A stretch of DNA of 56,288 nt from Deltaproteobacteria bacterium (GTDB lineage Bacteria; Myxococcota_A; UBA796; GCA-2862545), in assembly GCA_007693595.1 (NCBI GenBank), contig REDI01000029.1:1-56288 (forward strand), written 5' to 3'. Positions 18,301 to 26,710 of the stretch are shown piece by piece. A program made the position numbers and the translations under genes. The notes under the pieces are model-generated. The model did not search any database. It was not told the origin of the DNA and saw nothing but the letters and a program-made list of their open reading frames with translations. Each line of letters starts with the position of its first letter. Positions within the stretch are counted from its first letter, which is position 1.

Positions 18301-18384
18301 GAGCCCTACGCCGAGCAGGGCGATCACCGCGAGGATCACCCAGCCGCGAAACGCGACACTGAACTCGACGAGAGAGCGGATCAT
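15328..18384 (-). CDS. czcA: heavy-metal RND efflux pump, CzcA type
   Basis: This 1018-residue inner-membrane RND transporter has the two halves typical of the family, each with a large periplasmic loop between membrane segments 1-2 and 7-8. The N-terminal ALLGVGLYLTSQLRFDAFPD is standard for CzcA/CusA. Segment 4 carries VDFGLVVDGAVVIVE with D394, D400 and E407, spaced exactly like the proton-relay residues D402, D408 and E415 of CzcA. That points to divalent cations (Zn, Co, Cd) rather than copper or silver; the metal choice is inferred. The partner adaptor and outer-membrane genes lie just upstream on the same strand. No metal-sensing regulator is seen nearby. Confidence 0.95.
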   Translation of the reverse strand: MIRSLVEFSVAFRGWVILAVIALLGVGLYLTSQLRFDAFPDLTNTQVQVLTTSPGMGTEEVEKLVTIPLERFLSGAPGLAALRSTSRPGVSAITVHFVDGTDLWRARQIVTERVAEARASIPAGTGRPEVAPPTTGLGEIYQFTLTSDRHSLGELTRILERDLSPRLRAVPGVVEVNAWGARPPQLDVRVDPYALAARGLHLDEVESAIQRAIGVEGGGYLPAGAEQEALRGVANPLTAKELADILIRDGPRPIRLADVATLAEGEPLTVGIGTVSGRGEGLFVMVQLLAEGDARKVSRDVRDRVDEILPSLPEGVELEAIYDRERLIAGTLNTAGTSLVEGGLLVIVVLLLLLGDLRAGMIVASVIPMAMVGALAGLHLLGFSGNLMSLGAVDFGLVVDGAVVIVEGFVALGVVAAADKRRLYAERAASLGRPVLFASAVLMLVYLPILALGGTEGRLFRPMALTVVLAVGTAILLALTWVPAVGSLILNPGRSKLPSLLRLLDRPYTALARFSVRHPLLLTGASALVFVGSLGVATTLGVAFVPRLEEGDLVLQTDRLPSISPPEALARTTRVERALLAFPEVAAVATRTGSPTLATDPMGMGESDVMIKLHPRHTWTTAPTLDRLVEELVEAVEHADPDTLITFTQPIEMRFSELLEGIPSDVGLSIYGNDLEELLRKGREIAAVLESIPGAADVRAPSVEGLTTVEVEVDPIRAARLGIHADQVLTLVEAAQAGRAVAEVLRKEFRDAIVLRLDLPRDVPFAELPLALPSGRAVPLSEVATVRRVPMAAVIKRDGGRRRVTVLANVRGRDVGGFVREASAALRAVELPPSTWTAWSGEYEQLRAAAWQTAAIAPLVLLGVLVLLRMALGGLRPAMIIAANVPIAIGGGILALWVRGLPISMSAVIGFIALFGIAVMNGIVLVTRIGELRGQYPPDEAAWRGAVERFRPVLLTATIAGLGFVPMALSSGLGAEVQRPLATVIIGGLITSTVLTLGVLPAVCGRWWRDPPRTSEQR

Positions 18385-18496
18385 GCGCCCGCTCTCGCGA
18401 GGGGTCGGTGCATGGTGCGCAGCCTAGGATGGAAGGGGGCTGGTCCGTGGCGCGCCGATGCTCCGCTGCGGAGGCTGCCTGGGTACGTGGGAGGCA

Positions 18497-19513
18497 TCAG
18501 TGGCGATCCTCTTCGAGCAGCAGCTCGCTCTTGAGGCCGAACACGCCTCGCCAGGCGATCTCTGATCCGGGGGGCAGGTCAGCGCGGATCACGACGGTCT
18601 TGGGCTCGGTGCCAAGACCGAGGCGCTCGACCGGCGCGGTGATGGGCTCGTGGCCGGACCGAAGAAAGACCACGTCCTGGCCGTCGAGGGGGGTGAGGGC
18701 CGAGGCGGGGACGACGAAGGTGCCCGGTGGAGCCTGGACCGAGAGCGCGAGCCGCCCAGAGGTGCCCGCCAGCAGGTCGGTACCGTCGACGGCGAACCGG
18801 AGTCCGACCGTCCGGCTCTGCGCATCGATCGATGGCTCCCGGCCGACCATAGTCAAGGGGCCCAAGACCCTGCCATCGGAGACGGTGAACGTGGCTTGGG
18901 GATCGCGCAGTCGGTGGAGGTAGCGCTCGGGCAGCCAGGCGCGAACCCGGACCTCGCCGGGCCGGTCCACCGTGAGGCAGGCGGTGTCTGCCTGGATCTC
19001 CGAGCCTTGTGGACAGGTGATTGGACCGACGACGCCAGCGACCGGGCTGGTCCAGGTCGAGCCTCCTCCCTTCGACGTCACGGTGCGGCGCGCATCGCGG
19101 AGGGCAGCGTCGGCGGCTGCGAGCTCGATCTCGGCGGCGGCGAGATCGGCCTCGGTACCGACTCCGAGATCGAGTTGCCCCTGGCGCGCGTCGCGCAGGC
19201 GTCGCTGGCTTCGGCTCCGGGCGTCGAGCGACGCGAGGTTCGGACTCTCGATGTCCGCGAGGGGCGTCCCGACCTCGACCTCGGTGCCGGGTTCGACCCG
19301 CCACCGCACGACTCGGATCGGCAGCCGAGGCGCGAGGTGGGTGCGGGCGTTTGGGAGGGGTTCGACCTCGGCGGGCAGCGTGATCAGGACATGGCGCTCC
19401 GCGGCTCGGGGCGCGATCCAGGAGGCGCGCAGCGCGGCATCGTGCGGAGGCCCATCGGTCGCCTGCGGAGCGGAGGTGCAGGCGAAGAGGAGCAGCGCGG
19501 CGAGCGGCCTCAT
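18497..19513 (-). CDS. periplasmic adaptor of the RND efflux system, CzcB/CusB type
   Basis: This 338-residue membrane-fusion protein links the RND pump to the outer-membrane channel. A hydrophobic N-terminus with LLLFACTS suggests a lipoprotein (Cys about 11). The lipoyl/barrel-sandwich parts flank a short helical hairpin: RVVRWRVEPGTEVEVGTPLA and LASLDARSRSQRRL on one side, TWTSPVAGVVGPI on the other. A beta-barrel domain follows (VRVRAWLPERYLHRL, GTSGRLALSVQAP). The C-terminal residues match the HlyD_D23 pattern. Its ATG overlaps the stop of the upstream channel gene by 4 bp (ATGA), so the two are translationally coupled. It is shorter than CusB and lacks an obvious Met/His-rich metal-binding tail. 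Confidence 0.88.
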   Translation of the reverse strand: MRPLAALLLFACTSAPQATDGPPHDAALRASWIAPRAAERHVLITLPAEVEPLPNARTHLAPRLPIRVVRWRVEPGTEVEVGTPLADIESPNLASLDARSRSQRRLRDARQGQLDLGVGTEADLAAAEIELAAADAALRDARRTVTSKGGGSTWTSPVAGVVGPITCPQGSEIQADTACLTVDRPGEVRVRAWLPERYLHRLRDPQATFTVSDGRVLGPLTMVGREPSIDAQSRTVGLRFAVDGTDLLAGTSGRLALSVQAPPGTFVVPASALTPLDGQDVVFLRSGHEPITAPVERLGLGTEPKTVVIRADLPPGSEIAWRGVFGLKSELLLEEDRH

Positions 19514-20721
19514 GGCGACTCCTCGGCGAGCCAGGCCGCGAGGGCCTTTCCACGCTCCCGGCGGACGCGGACTTCGGCTGCGGCGTCGGCGCGACCGTGA
19601 AAGGCCTCGTGCAGATCGCGGCGGGCGAAGAGCAGGAGATGGATCGGCGCGGCGCCCTCGCGGACGGCTCGGGTCAGGCGCCCGACGCGCTCGGTCAGGG
19701 GACCCTCCACGCGCTCCAAGAGGAGCTCGTAGCGCGCCTCTGCGGCGATGAGGGCCGCTCGTTCCGCGGTGATCGTCGCGCGCTGACGCTGGAGCGCGAA
19801 CAGGCGGGCGCGCTGGGCGGCGAGGGCGCGCGCCTCGGCCTCGCGGGCCGCCGGGGCGGACGCGTTTCCGAAGGGCACGGTCAGGGCGAAGGTCGGGCCC
19901 GGCCCGCCGTCGTCGTAGATCGGAGTACGCCAGATGATGCCGGCCCCGAGCCGGATCGGCGTATCGCGCCGCAAGGCCTGGCTCTGGGTGCGCGCGACCT
20001 CGGCCTCGGCAGTCAACGCGCGGAGCTCGGGCAGGCCATCGAGGCGCTCGAGGACCAAGTCCCAGGGGTTCGGCTCTCGCTCCAGCTCTACCTCCAGCGA
20101 GGTCAGGCTGTCGACCACGACCTCGACCTCCCGCCCGAGGTGACCCACGAGCGCGACCCGGGCCACCTCGGCCTGCTGGGCGAAGGTCGCCGCCTCGACC
20201 CGAAGGCGCCCGGCCTCGACCATCAGCTCGTCGAGGATCATCGGGCTGACCAGTCTGGCTTGTTCCCCACGGCGTAGCGCGGTGATCTCTGCATCGAGCT
20301 CCACCGCGTGCTCTTCGAGGTGCTCCGCGAGGCTGGTTGCGACCCAGGCGTCGAGCCATAAGGTTCGAGCGAGGTCGAAGTAGGTGAGCCGGTCGGCGGC
20401 CGCTCGCTGATCGAGGTGATCGACTTGGGCCAGCCACCACGAGCGCCGGGCCGCGCGGCGGCCCCCTAGGGTCGTGTGGAGCAGGACCTGCGTGTTGTCG
20501 TCGATGAGGGGGGAGCCATCCATCCGCGGTGAGAACAGGGCTTCGAGTCGGTTCAGGCCCATGGGCTCGGCGCTGTGGGCGGCCTGGGCCCCCCGGATCT
20601 GTGCGCGGTAGACCGCCCCCGGCCCAGCGTCCCAGGACCGAGCGCTCTCCGCCTCGAGCACTGTCCAGGGCAGGGGCGCAGCGAAGGCGTGCGCGAACAA
20701 CAGGGCCAGCAGTCCGACCAA
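19510..20721 (-). CDS. TolC-like outer-membrane factor, CzcC type
   Basis: This 403-residue protein is the outer-membrane channel of the tripartite efflux system. It has a cleavable signal sequence (LLALLFAHAFAAP) and long amphipathic, Ala/Arg/Glu-rich helices that repeat twice, as in TolC-family periplasmic helical barrels. The order channel, adaptor, pump on one strand with a 4-bp overlap into the adaptor is the czcCBA arrangement. It is at the short end for the family. The 120 bp upstream, before the haloperoxidase-like gene, hold no regulator and no clear promoter that I can point to. Confidence 0.85.
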   Translation of the reverse strand: MVGLLALLFAHAFAAPLPWTVLEAESARSWDAGPGAVYRAQIRGAQAAHSAEPMGLNRLEALFSPRMDGSPLIDDNTQVLLHTTLGGRRAARRSWWLAQVDHLDQRAAADRLTYFDLARTLWLDAWVATSLAEHLEEHAVELDAEITALRRGEQARLVSPMILDELMVEAGRLRVEAATFAQQAEVARVALVGHLGREVEVVVDSLTSLEVELEREPNPWDLVLERLDGLPELRALTAEAEVARTQSQALRRDTPIRLGAGIIWRTPIYDDGGPGPTFALTVPFGNASAPAAREAEARALAAQRARLFALQRQRATITAERAALIAAEARYELLLERVEGPLTERVGRLTRAVREGAAPIHLLLFARRDLHEAFHGRADAAAEVRVRRERGKALAAWLAEESP

Positions 20722-20841
20722 TGGGACCTCCGGGCCGCTTGCTAACCCGCTGGGTCGGAGGAGGGCCCAACCAACCGCCGAGGCGCTGAGGGGAGGCGCG
20801 TAGAACTCGGTGGCGGCTTGGGCGCCGGTTCGGCGCGCGCC

Positions 20842-23643
20842 CTAGCGCCGCGCCATCGTATGCTCGTCGCCCTGCCAGAGCTCAAGCATGCGCTCGGCCG
20901 CGGAGAGGCCGGCCATCGCTCCGTTGATCCGTCCGGGGTAGTCGTCGATGACGATGTGGATACCGCCCCAGATCCGCGACTGACCGGACTGGTCGGCGGC
21001 GTCGTAGTAGGTGGCCCACTGCAGCTCGACGTCGACGGTCGGGCCCGACTCGAACTCAAGGTAGGCGTGCTCGTAGGCGGTCCAGCTGTGCATGCCCCCC
21101 GGAAAGAACGGCGTGCCCGTCGTCTCGGCGAGGACCTCTGCGGCGGCGCGCGAGAAGGTGCTGTGGCCCGAGGTAAAGCCTGGGAAGGCCGGCGTGACGA
21201 AGGTGCGGCGCTGGTAGGGGATCCAGTCCTTGGCGCGCATCCACTGCAGCGGGGTGAAGTCGTGGTGCCGGTCGCCAGGCTCGCCGGGCCAGGACCACAC
21301 GGCGACCTCGCCGATATAGGGCTTGAGGTGCCGGTGCCGCTCGCCGGGCGCGGTGGACTCCTCGGTGATCAGCTCGATCAGACCGGGCACGAGCGGCAGC
21401 CCGTCTGGGTCGTAGCTCGGCAGGCTCTCGTCGGAGCGCTGACCCTTCTCGGCCATCCAGCGGACCAGGGTGATCGGGCGTGGGCCAAGGCTGTCGCGCT
21501 TGAGCTCCCAGGCGCTGATGGCGGCGTCGTGGACCGCGCCACCGAGGGTGGCGTAGAGGACGACCTCCCACTCGAGGCGATCGACGGGCTCGCCGACGCC
21601 GAAGGGGATGAGCTCCACGGGGACCAGGCGCTCGGTGACCTCGGTCGCGATCCGGAGCCAGTGGCCAGGCGGGGTCTCGGAGTCGGGGCCGTCTGCCCAC
21701 ATCTCGGCGACGACGCGGGAAAAGTCGCCACGGGGAACGATGTTCGGGGCGTAGGGCTCCCCCGTGACCGGGTTGACGGGGTACCCGGTTCCGTCGTCGT
21801 CGCCCAGGCCGTTGTTTCCGATGGCGCCTGGGCTCACGTCGATCATCACACCATCGTTGGCGTCGAGCTCGGCTGTGCGGGCGATGACGTCGATGACCCA
21901 GTCCACCATGCGTGGATCGTCGACGGTGGGGTAGGGGCCCAGAGGGTCTCCGTAGGTGCCCGTCACGGGGTCGGGCTCCAGGGCGAAGGGGACCACGTGC
22001 TTCCAGTGGGGGCCGATGTAGGGCTGGACCGACTCTTCGAGGATGATGCCGTTTTGGGTCTCGGCCACGCCGAGGTTGAGCTGCTGCCACTCATCGGGGT
22101 CGATCACGTTGGTGCCGGGCCGATCCACCAGCATGACGGGGTTGCCCGGGGACCAGCCGGTCGTGTCGGCGTAGTCGCCGGCCTCGTTCGCGCCGTCGTT
22201 GGCGAAGGTCGAGATGTAGTGCTGGCCAACGAGGTTGCCCAGCGCGGTCCCGTCGTCTCCCGTGGTGCGGGTGATGCTCGGATCAAGACCTAACACCTCC
22301 ATGAAGGAGTCGTAGCAGTCGAGCGAGACCGCCGCGCCCGTCGACGAGGCATAGCGGTGGGTGAGCAGCCGATAGGAGGCGTAGGCCATGGCGATGTCGC
22401 GCTGCTCGGGGCTGAGATCCCAGGCCTCGTCGAAGTGGATCCCTCGCGCCCGCTCGTGGTTGGCGGCCCAGACGTCGTAGAGCAGGGCGGTGACGTGGTG
22501 GATGTTGCGCGCATGTTTGGGGGGGTGCGGAATGTCGCGGCGGATGCTGTTGAGGAGCATCTCGACCCAGCGCCGCGCCATGGTCTCGTCGGGGAGGGGA
22601 TCGATGGCGTGATCGGGGCAGGATGAGGGGGGAGGCGGCAGCTCGGGTCCGGTCCACTCGGGGGTGTCGGGGACGGACGTGCACACGATGCCCTCGTCGA
22701 GGGCGGCCGAGAGCACGGCGCCCCCCGCACCCCACAGCCCCCCGTGCCCGTCGTGCCACAGCGCATGGATCGACTGCGGGCTCTGGGCGACCTCCAGATC
22801 CAGTGTGCGCCACCCGCGGTTGCGCCGCTCCGCGATATAGCCTCCCGCTCCGGCGACGACGGCGCGCCCGCGATGGTTGATGGTGACACCTTGCAGCAGC
22901 GGGGCACCGAGGGGGCTGTCGTCCGTGAGGCCATGAACGTCGCCTCGGAGGACGACGCCCCGGTCGTCGCCGCCGACGATGAAGACCTCGTCGTCGTCGC
23001 CGAAGACGGTGAAGAGCGGGCGTTGCGTGCCCGAGGGGATCACCCGGAGCGCGTCGCCGTCGTAGTGCATGACCAGCCCTTCGCCCCCGACGAACCAGAC
23101 ATCGTCGGCGCTGCGACCCCAGACCTTGAAGAGCGAGGGGATCTCGCCGCTGCGGCTTCGAGGCACGTCGTCGGGCAGCTCCATGGAAGACCAATGGGCG
23201 CCGTCGTAGCGCCAGATGAAGCCCTGGCGACCCGCGAAGCCACCCACGGCCCACACGTCTTCGGGGTCGGGGCCCCAGACGCCGAAGACCGTGTTGCCGA
23301 AGAAAGGGGGCGTGGGGGTGCGCTCGATCTCGTCGCCCTCGATCTTGAGGACCGTGGCGCCAGCGCCGCCCAGAAAGGTAGGGCCGTCCTGAAAGCTGTG
23401 CACCCACCACAAGGAGTGAAGTTGGCGGGTGTCGATGGAGCGCCACTGCTCGTCGCGCAGGTGGAGGACCGTGGGCGGCGACTGGGGACCGGGCTGAGCG
23501 CCGACGATCCACACGTCGTCTGGGCCGGTGCCCCCGACGGACATGAAGGCGGTGGCGGCGTGCTGGACAGGGTCCGTTAGCGTGGGGCCAGGATCGCACG
23601 CGACCAAGAGAAGGGAGAGGCAGGCGAGCGTCGGGGTCTGCAT
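20842..23643 (-). CDS. large lipoprotein: propeller-like N-terminus plus vanadium-haloperoxidase/PAP2 domain
   Basis: This 933-residue protein has the lipobox LLLVAC (Cys16), so it is probably on the outer membrane. Residues about 25-330 contain repeated blades with DDVWIVG, EDVWAVGG and DDVWFVGG, as in beta-propellers. From about 350 it continues with a DUF6851-like part (HARNIHHVTALLYDVW), found beside vanadium-dependent haloperoxidases. The catalytic core is visible: FTSGHSTFS (S825, H827) and SRIWGGIH (R890, H896), matching the vanadate/phosphate-binding motifs. It may be a haloperoxidase or an acid phosphatase of the same fold; the sequence does not decide. The start was placed at the ATG giving the signal sequence, 18 codons inside the longest frame. 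Confidence 0.85.
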   Translation of the reverse strand: MQTPTLACLSLLLVACDPGPTLTDPVQHAATAFMSVGGTGPDDVWIVGAQPGPQSPPTVLHLRDEQWRSIDTRQLHSLWWVHSFQDGPTFLGGAGATVLKIEGDEIERTPTPPFFGNTVFGVWGPDPEDVWAVGGFAGRQGFIWRYDGAHWSSMELPDDVPRSRSGEIPSLFKVWGRSADDVWFVGGEGLVMHYDGDALRVIPSGTQRPLFTVFGDDDEVFIVGGDDRGVVLRGDVHGLTDDSPLGAPLLQGVTINHRGRAVVAGAGGYIAERRNRGWRTLDLEVAQSPQSIHALWHDGHGGLWGAGGAVLSAALDEGIVCTSVPDTPEWTGPELPPPPSSCPDHAIDPLPDETMARRWVEMLLNSIRRDIPHPPKHARNIHHVTALLYDVWAANHERARGIHFDEAWDLSPEQRDIAMAYASYRLLTHRYASSTGAAVSLDCYDSFMEVLGLDPSITRTTGDDGTALGNLVGQHYISTFANDGANEAGDYADTTGWSPGNPVMLVDRPGTNVIDPDEWQQLNLGVAETQNGIILEESVQPYIGPHWKHVVPFALEPDPVTGTYGDPLGPYPTVDDPRMVDWVIDVIARTAELDANDGVMIDVSPGAIGNNGLGDDDGTGYPVNPVTGEPYAPNIVPRGDFSRVVAEMWADGPDSETPPGHWLRIATEVTERLVPVELIPFGVGEPVDRLEWEVVLYATLGGAVHDAAISAWELKRDSLGPRPITLVRWMAEKGQRSDESLPSYDPDGLPLVPGLIELITEESTAPGERHRHLKPYIGEVAVWSWPGEPGDRHHDFTPLQWMRAKDWIPYQRRTFVTPAFPGFTSGHSTFSRAAAEVLAETTGTPFFPGGMHSWTAYEHAYLEFESGPTVDVELQWATYYDAADQSGQSRIWGGIHIVIDDYPGRINGAMAGLSAAERMLELWQGDEHTMARR

Positions 23644-23711
23644 CGAGCACCTCGGTGGGACTGCTCGTAACGTGGCCTCGCCTTGGCCGGCTGTCAAGCG
23701 AAGAAGCAGAT

Positions 23712-23882
23712 TCAGACCAGGATGCCCAGCGTGAGCAGGACGACCTGGACCACCGGAGACTCGACCAGGAAGTCGACGCGGGCGAGCTCAGGCAGGCCAG
23801 TTCCTACCATCCAGACGGTGCCGAGGACGACGGTGAGCGCGACAGCGGCCGCGACCAGCAGGTGATATAGCCAGGTCCTCAT
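23712..23882 (-). CDS. 56-residue membrane protein
   Basis: A strong ribosome-binding site (GAGGAGG) lies just before the ATG. The protein has two hydrophobic stretches (YHLLVAAAVALTVVLGTVWM and VVQVVLLTLGIL) joined by a short polar loop, so it likely forms a helical hairpin in the inner membrane. It has no known family. It is transcribed away from the SDR gene and toward the haloperoxidase-like gene, which could share its transcript. A longer frame upstream exists, but the Shine-Dalgarno decides for this start. Confidence 0.65.
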   Translation of the reverse strand: MRTWLYHLLVAAAVALTVVLGTVWMVGTGLPELARVDFLVESPVVQVVLLTLGILV

Positions 23883-23919
23883 GGTTCCTCCTCGCGAGGC
23901 AATCCTTGAACATGTTTTG

Positions 23920-23925
23920 TATAAT
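23920..23925 (+). promoter_or_regulatory. consensus -10 box before the SDR gene
   Basis: A perfect TATAAT stands in an otherwise GC-rich sequence, 44 bp before the TTG start of the SDR gene. A TTGAAC lies only 8 bp upstream of it, too near to be its -35 element, and no good -35 is seen at 17 bp. If the box is used, transcription starts near 23932, which excludes the two upstream ATG codons (23906, 23912) as starts. Confidence 0.45.
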
Positions 23926-23968
23926 CTCTGGGGCTGGTTTGCATAGCCCCTCAGCCCCGAGGTGTCTC

Positions 23969-24715
23969 TTGGCTCACGTTTTGTTAACCGGCGCATCGTC
24001 GGGGATCGGTGCCGCCCTCGCCGTCGAGTTCGCACGCCGCGGCTACGATCTCGGGCTCATCGCTCGCCGAGCCGAGAAGCTCGAAGAGGTCGCCGCCGAG
24101 GTGCGCGCCCTCGGTCGCAAGGCCGCCATCGCCGCGGCCGATGTCACGGATCGCGAGGCGATGGAGACCGCCATCGCCTCCTTGGTCGCCGAGCTCGGCC
24201 CGGTCGACATCGCCATCGCGAACGCGGGCGCGGGCGGCGACACCTCAGCCAGCCAGCTCGACGCCGACGCTTCCAGCGCGATGTTCCGGCTCAACGTCGA
24301 GGGGGTCCTGCACACCTTCGCTCCCGTGCTGCCCGACATGGTCGAGCGAGGCTCGGGTCAGATCGTCGCCATGTCGTCTCTCGCCGGCCTCATCGGCCTG
24401 CCCGGCGGGGGGGTCTACTCCGCGACCAAGGCGGCGGTTCAGACCCTCATGCAGTCCTTCTCGGTCACCCTCCGACCCAAGGGAGTGGCGGTCACTACGA
24501 TCAATCCCGGCTTCGTGCGCACGCCGCTCACCGACAAGAACTCCTTTCCTATGCCGTTCATGTGGGAAGTCGACAAGGCGGCGCGGGTTATGGCGGACGG
24601 CATCGAGCGCAAGCGCCGGGTGATCGAGTTCCCTTGGCAGCTCTCGTTCGCCCTGCGTCTCGGCCGTGTGCTTCCGGCCGCGTGGGCCGAGGCGCTGCTG
24701 CGTCGCATGCGGTGA
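23969..24715 (+). CDS. short-chain dehydrogenase/reductase (classical SDR)
   Basis: This 248-residue NAD(P)-dependent oxidoreductase has the Rossmann glycine motif TGASSGIG near the N-terminus, NAGAGG (the NAG strand), the catalytic serine in MSSLAG and the catalytic pair in YSATK, followed by PGFVRTPLT. These are all the elements of an active classical SDR. The C-terminal extension ending LLRRMR resembles SDRs of the YqjQ/DltE group that act on lipids or small carbonyls; the substrate is not visible. The TTG start, with GAGGTG 7 bp before it, gives the usual family length and fits the downstream position of the -10 box. Confidence 0.88.
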   Translation: MAHVLLTGASSGIGAALAVEFARRGYDLGLIARRAEKLEEVAAEVRALGRKAAIAAADVTDREAMETAIASLVAELGPVDIAIANAGAGGDTSASQLDADASSAMFRLNVEGVLHTFAPVLPDMVERGSGQIVAMSSLAGLIGLPGGGVYSATKAAVQTLMQSFSVTLRPKGVAVTTINPGFVRTPLTDKNSFPMPFMWEVDKAARVMADGIERKRRVIEFPWQLSFALRLGRVLPAAWAEALLRRMR

Positions 24716-24771
24716 GTCGTCCCTGGGCAGCCCTGGCGTCCCCCGGCCGGTCACGCGCTCAGGGGGGAGCG

Positions 24772-25743
24772 CTACCACAGATAGAGTCCCCCCTCGACCA
24801 GCGCGGCCACCACGACCTCGAGCGCGAGGGTGAAGCTGAACAAGGTCACGGCCCCGAAGAGGTAGAACACGCTCCCCCGCCGACTGGGTTGGCGTCGGAG
24901 CCAGAGGGCGATGGCGGGGACGGTGAGCAGCGCGACCAGGGTGCGGGGTAGCAGGCCAGGCTCGTACATGGGGGGCTGGGGGGTCCAGGCGGGGTAGCCG
25001 GCGAGATCGTCCGCGATCAGGCTCGCGACGCCGCCGATCGCCAAGGGTAGGATCGCGAGATCGAGGGGGCTGCGCAAGGTCAGGCCGCGCCAGATGGGCT
25101 GGGGCATCGGGGTGGGCCTCCATCGCCACAGGAGGAGCAGCGTGCAAGCCACGGGAAGCAGGCCGGCGTGACCGGCCATCGTGAAGAGGTCCGGCTCTCG
25201 GACGGAGGCGGCGGCGAGGAGCTCGGAGAGGAAGCGACCGATGCGGAGGACCTCCCAGATCCCGAAGAGGAAGAGGGCCCCGTTGGCGATCCCGCTCTTT
25301 CGCACAAGCTCCGCCAGGGTCCACAGCAGGGCGGCGGCGATCGCGCTGGTCGCTCCATCGCTCAGGGCACCGAGGACCGGATCACCTCGGTGCAGATCGG
25401 GGAAGCGGTGGTGCAGCGCCAGCCCCATCGCGACCCCGAGCACGAAGCTCGCAGCCAGGAAGAGCGAGAGGATGGTGGGCTTCCAGATCTTGTCGGCGGG
25501 GGAGGGCTCGCGCGGGTTGACGATCAGGTTGAGGCCGAACCGAACGATCACCAGGCCGATCAGGCCTGATGAGAGGATCGAGAAGGCGGGAGGAAAGGCG
25601 CCGACGTTGTGCACCCACCACCCGCTGACCCGCCCCATCTGCGCGAGCGAGGCCCCCTGGTCGGCGGAGGGCAGCGGGAGCAGACCCGCGATCAGCAGCA
25701 CGCCCGCCGCCGCGACGGCCAGCAGAGGACGACGGGCGCCCAC
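24772..25743 (-). CDS. polytopic membrane protein with faint SecY resemblance
   Basis: This 323-residue integral membrane protein has about eight hydrophobic segments. Three places recall SecY: an N-terminal segment ending LLPLPSAD (compare IPLPGID), a loop with SGIANGALFLFGI (compare GIGNGISLLIF), and a short hydrophobic run before RFGLNLIVNP. It is shorter than SecY (about 430) and lacks clear cytoplasmic loops for ribosome binding, so it would be a divergent relative, if related at all. The GTG start (GGGAGG about 10 bp before) sits just after the stop of the PECR-like SDR gene, so the two form an operon. Function unknown. Confidence 0.65.
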   Translation of the reverse strand: MGARRPLLAVAAAGVLLIAGLLPLPSADQGASLAQMGRVSGWWVHNVGAFPPAFSILSSGLIGLVIVRFGLNLIVNPREPSPADKIWKPTILSLFLAASFVLGVAMGLALHHRFPDLHRGDPVLGALSDGATSAIAAALLWTLAELVRKSGIANGALFLFGIWEVLRIGRFLSELLAAASVREPDLFTMAGHAGLLPVACTLLLLWRWRPTPMPQPIWRGLTLRSPLDLAILPLAIGGVASLIADDLAGYPAWTPQPPMYEPGLLPRTLVALLTVPAIALWLRRQPSRRGSVFYLFGAVTLFSFTLALEVVVAALVEGGLYLW

Positions 25744-25748
25744 TCGGA

Positions 25749-26600
25749 TCAGTCCTCCCAGGGTTCGCGAGGCACACTCACTTCGGGCAGGCCGCCCGCG
25801 GGGTCGGCGATCGGCCACCAGTCACCCCAGAGCTCCTTGCCTCCGTCGATGGTGAGGGTCTGGCCTGTGATGTAGCGCCCGCCTTCGGAGGCGAGGAAGG
25901 TCGCCATGTGGGCGATGTCTTGGACGGCCCCGGCCCGCTTGAGGGGGATGTGCTTTTGCATGTCGCGAAAGAGTTGCTCGCCGTTCGGGTAGTTCGTGAC
26001 GCCGCTCGAGAGGATCAGACCGGGCGCGATGCAGTTGATGCGGATCCCACGCGCGGCCCACTCGACGGCGAGGTTGCGGGTCATGGCCTCGACGCCGGCG
26101 CGGGCGGCGACGGAGTGGGTCATGCCGGGGAAGGTGCGCTTGGTGAGCATGGTGATGTTGAGGATCACCCCTCCATGCTTGCCCATGGTGGCGTGGAAGG
26201 CGCCGTGGGTCATGTTCCAGGTGCCGGTGAGGTTGGTCTGCACGACCGCATCCCAGCCGCGCGGGCTGATCGCTTCGGCGGGGCTGAAGAACTGGCCGCC
26301 GCCATTGTTGACGAGGACGTCGAGCCGGCCCTTCCAGGCCATGAGTTTCGTGTAGGCTGCCGCGACGGCGTCGCGGTCGCGGATGTCGCAGACGACCCCC
26401 AAGACCTCGCGGCCGAGCTCTTTGGAGAGGCCCTCGGCGGCGGGCAGGATGTGCTCCGCTTTGCGGGACGCGATCGCGACGTGGGCGCCGGCGCGGCCGA
26501 GCTCGCGAGCGATACCCGCACCGATCCCAGTGCCGCCTCCAGTGACGAGACAGACCTGATCCGTGAGCAGGTCACTTCGAAAGACGTGGCTCTGTGTCAT
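25749..26600 (-). CDS. SDR enzyme, peroxisomal trans-2-enoyl-CoA reductase (PECR)-like
   Basis: This 283-residue SDR has TGGGTGIGAGIA (cofactor-binding loop), a conserved CDIRD, VNNGGGQF and LNITMLTKRTFPGMTHS followed by VAARAGVEAM. The region corresponding to YxxxK of classical SDRs reads HSVAAR, exactly as in PECR/dienoyl-CoA reductase relatives, so this is a family trait and not damage. The tail GRYITGQTLTIDGGKELWG is typical. The likely role is reduction of an enoyl-CoA in fatty acid metabolism, using NADPH. It is the first gene of a pair with the downstream membrane protein, and it is divergent from the channel gene. Confidence 0.88.
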   Translation of the reverse strand: MTQSHVFRSDLLTDQVCLVTGGGTGIGAGIARELGRAGAHVAIASRKAEHILPAAEGLSKELGREVLGVVCDIRDRDAVAAAYTKLMAWKGRLDVLVNNGGGQFFSPAEAISPRGWDAVVQTNLTGTWNMTHGAFHATMGKHGGVILNITMLTKRTFPGMTHSVAARAGVEAMTRNLAVEWAARGIRINCIAPGLILSSGVTNYPNGEQLFRDMQKHIPLKRAGAVQDIAHMATFLASEGGRYITGQTLTIDGGKELWGDWWPIADPAGGLPEVSVPREPWED

Positions 26601-26710
26601 GTTCTCTGTGTGTCACGACGGGCGGCCCACGGCAAGCCGGTCCACGCGGCCCATGCAGAAAGGTGGGTCGAGGCTACCCTCACGCGTTAGTCGGCGGGGG
26701 TCGAGGAGGG

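Noticed and set aside
23906-23925. TTGAAC ... TATAAT as a -35/-10 promoter pair
   Set aside because: Only 8 bp separate the two; 16-18 bp are needed. The -10 box alone was kept at modest confidence.
26028-26160. Loss of the SDR catalytic YxxxK in the PECR-like enzyme as a sign of inactivation
   Set aside because: The HSxAARAGV pattern at this place is normal in PECR-type enzymes, so it is a family trait.
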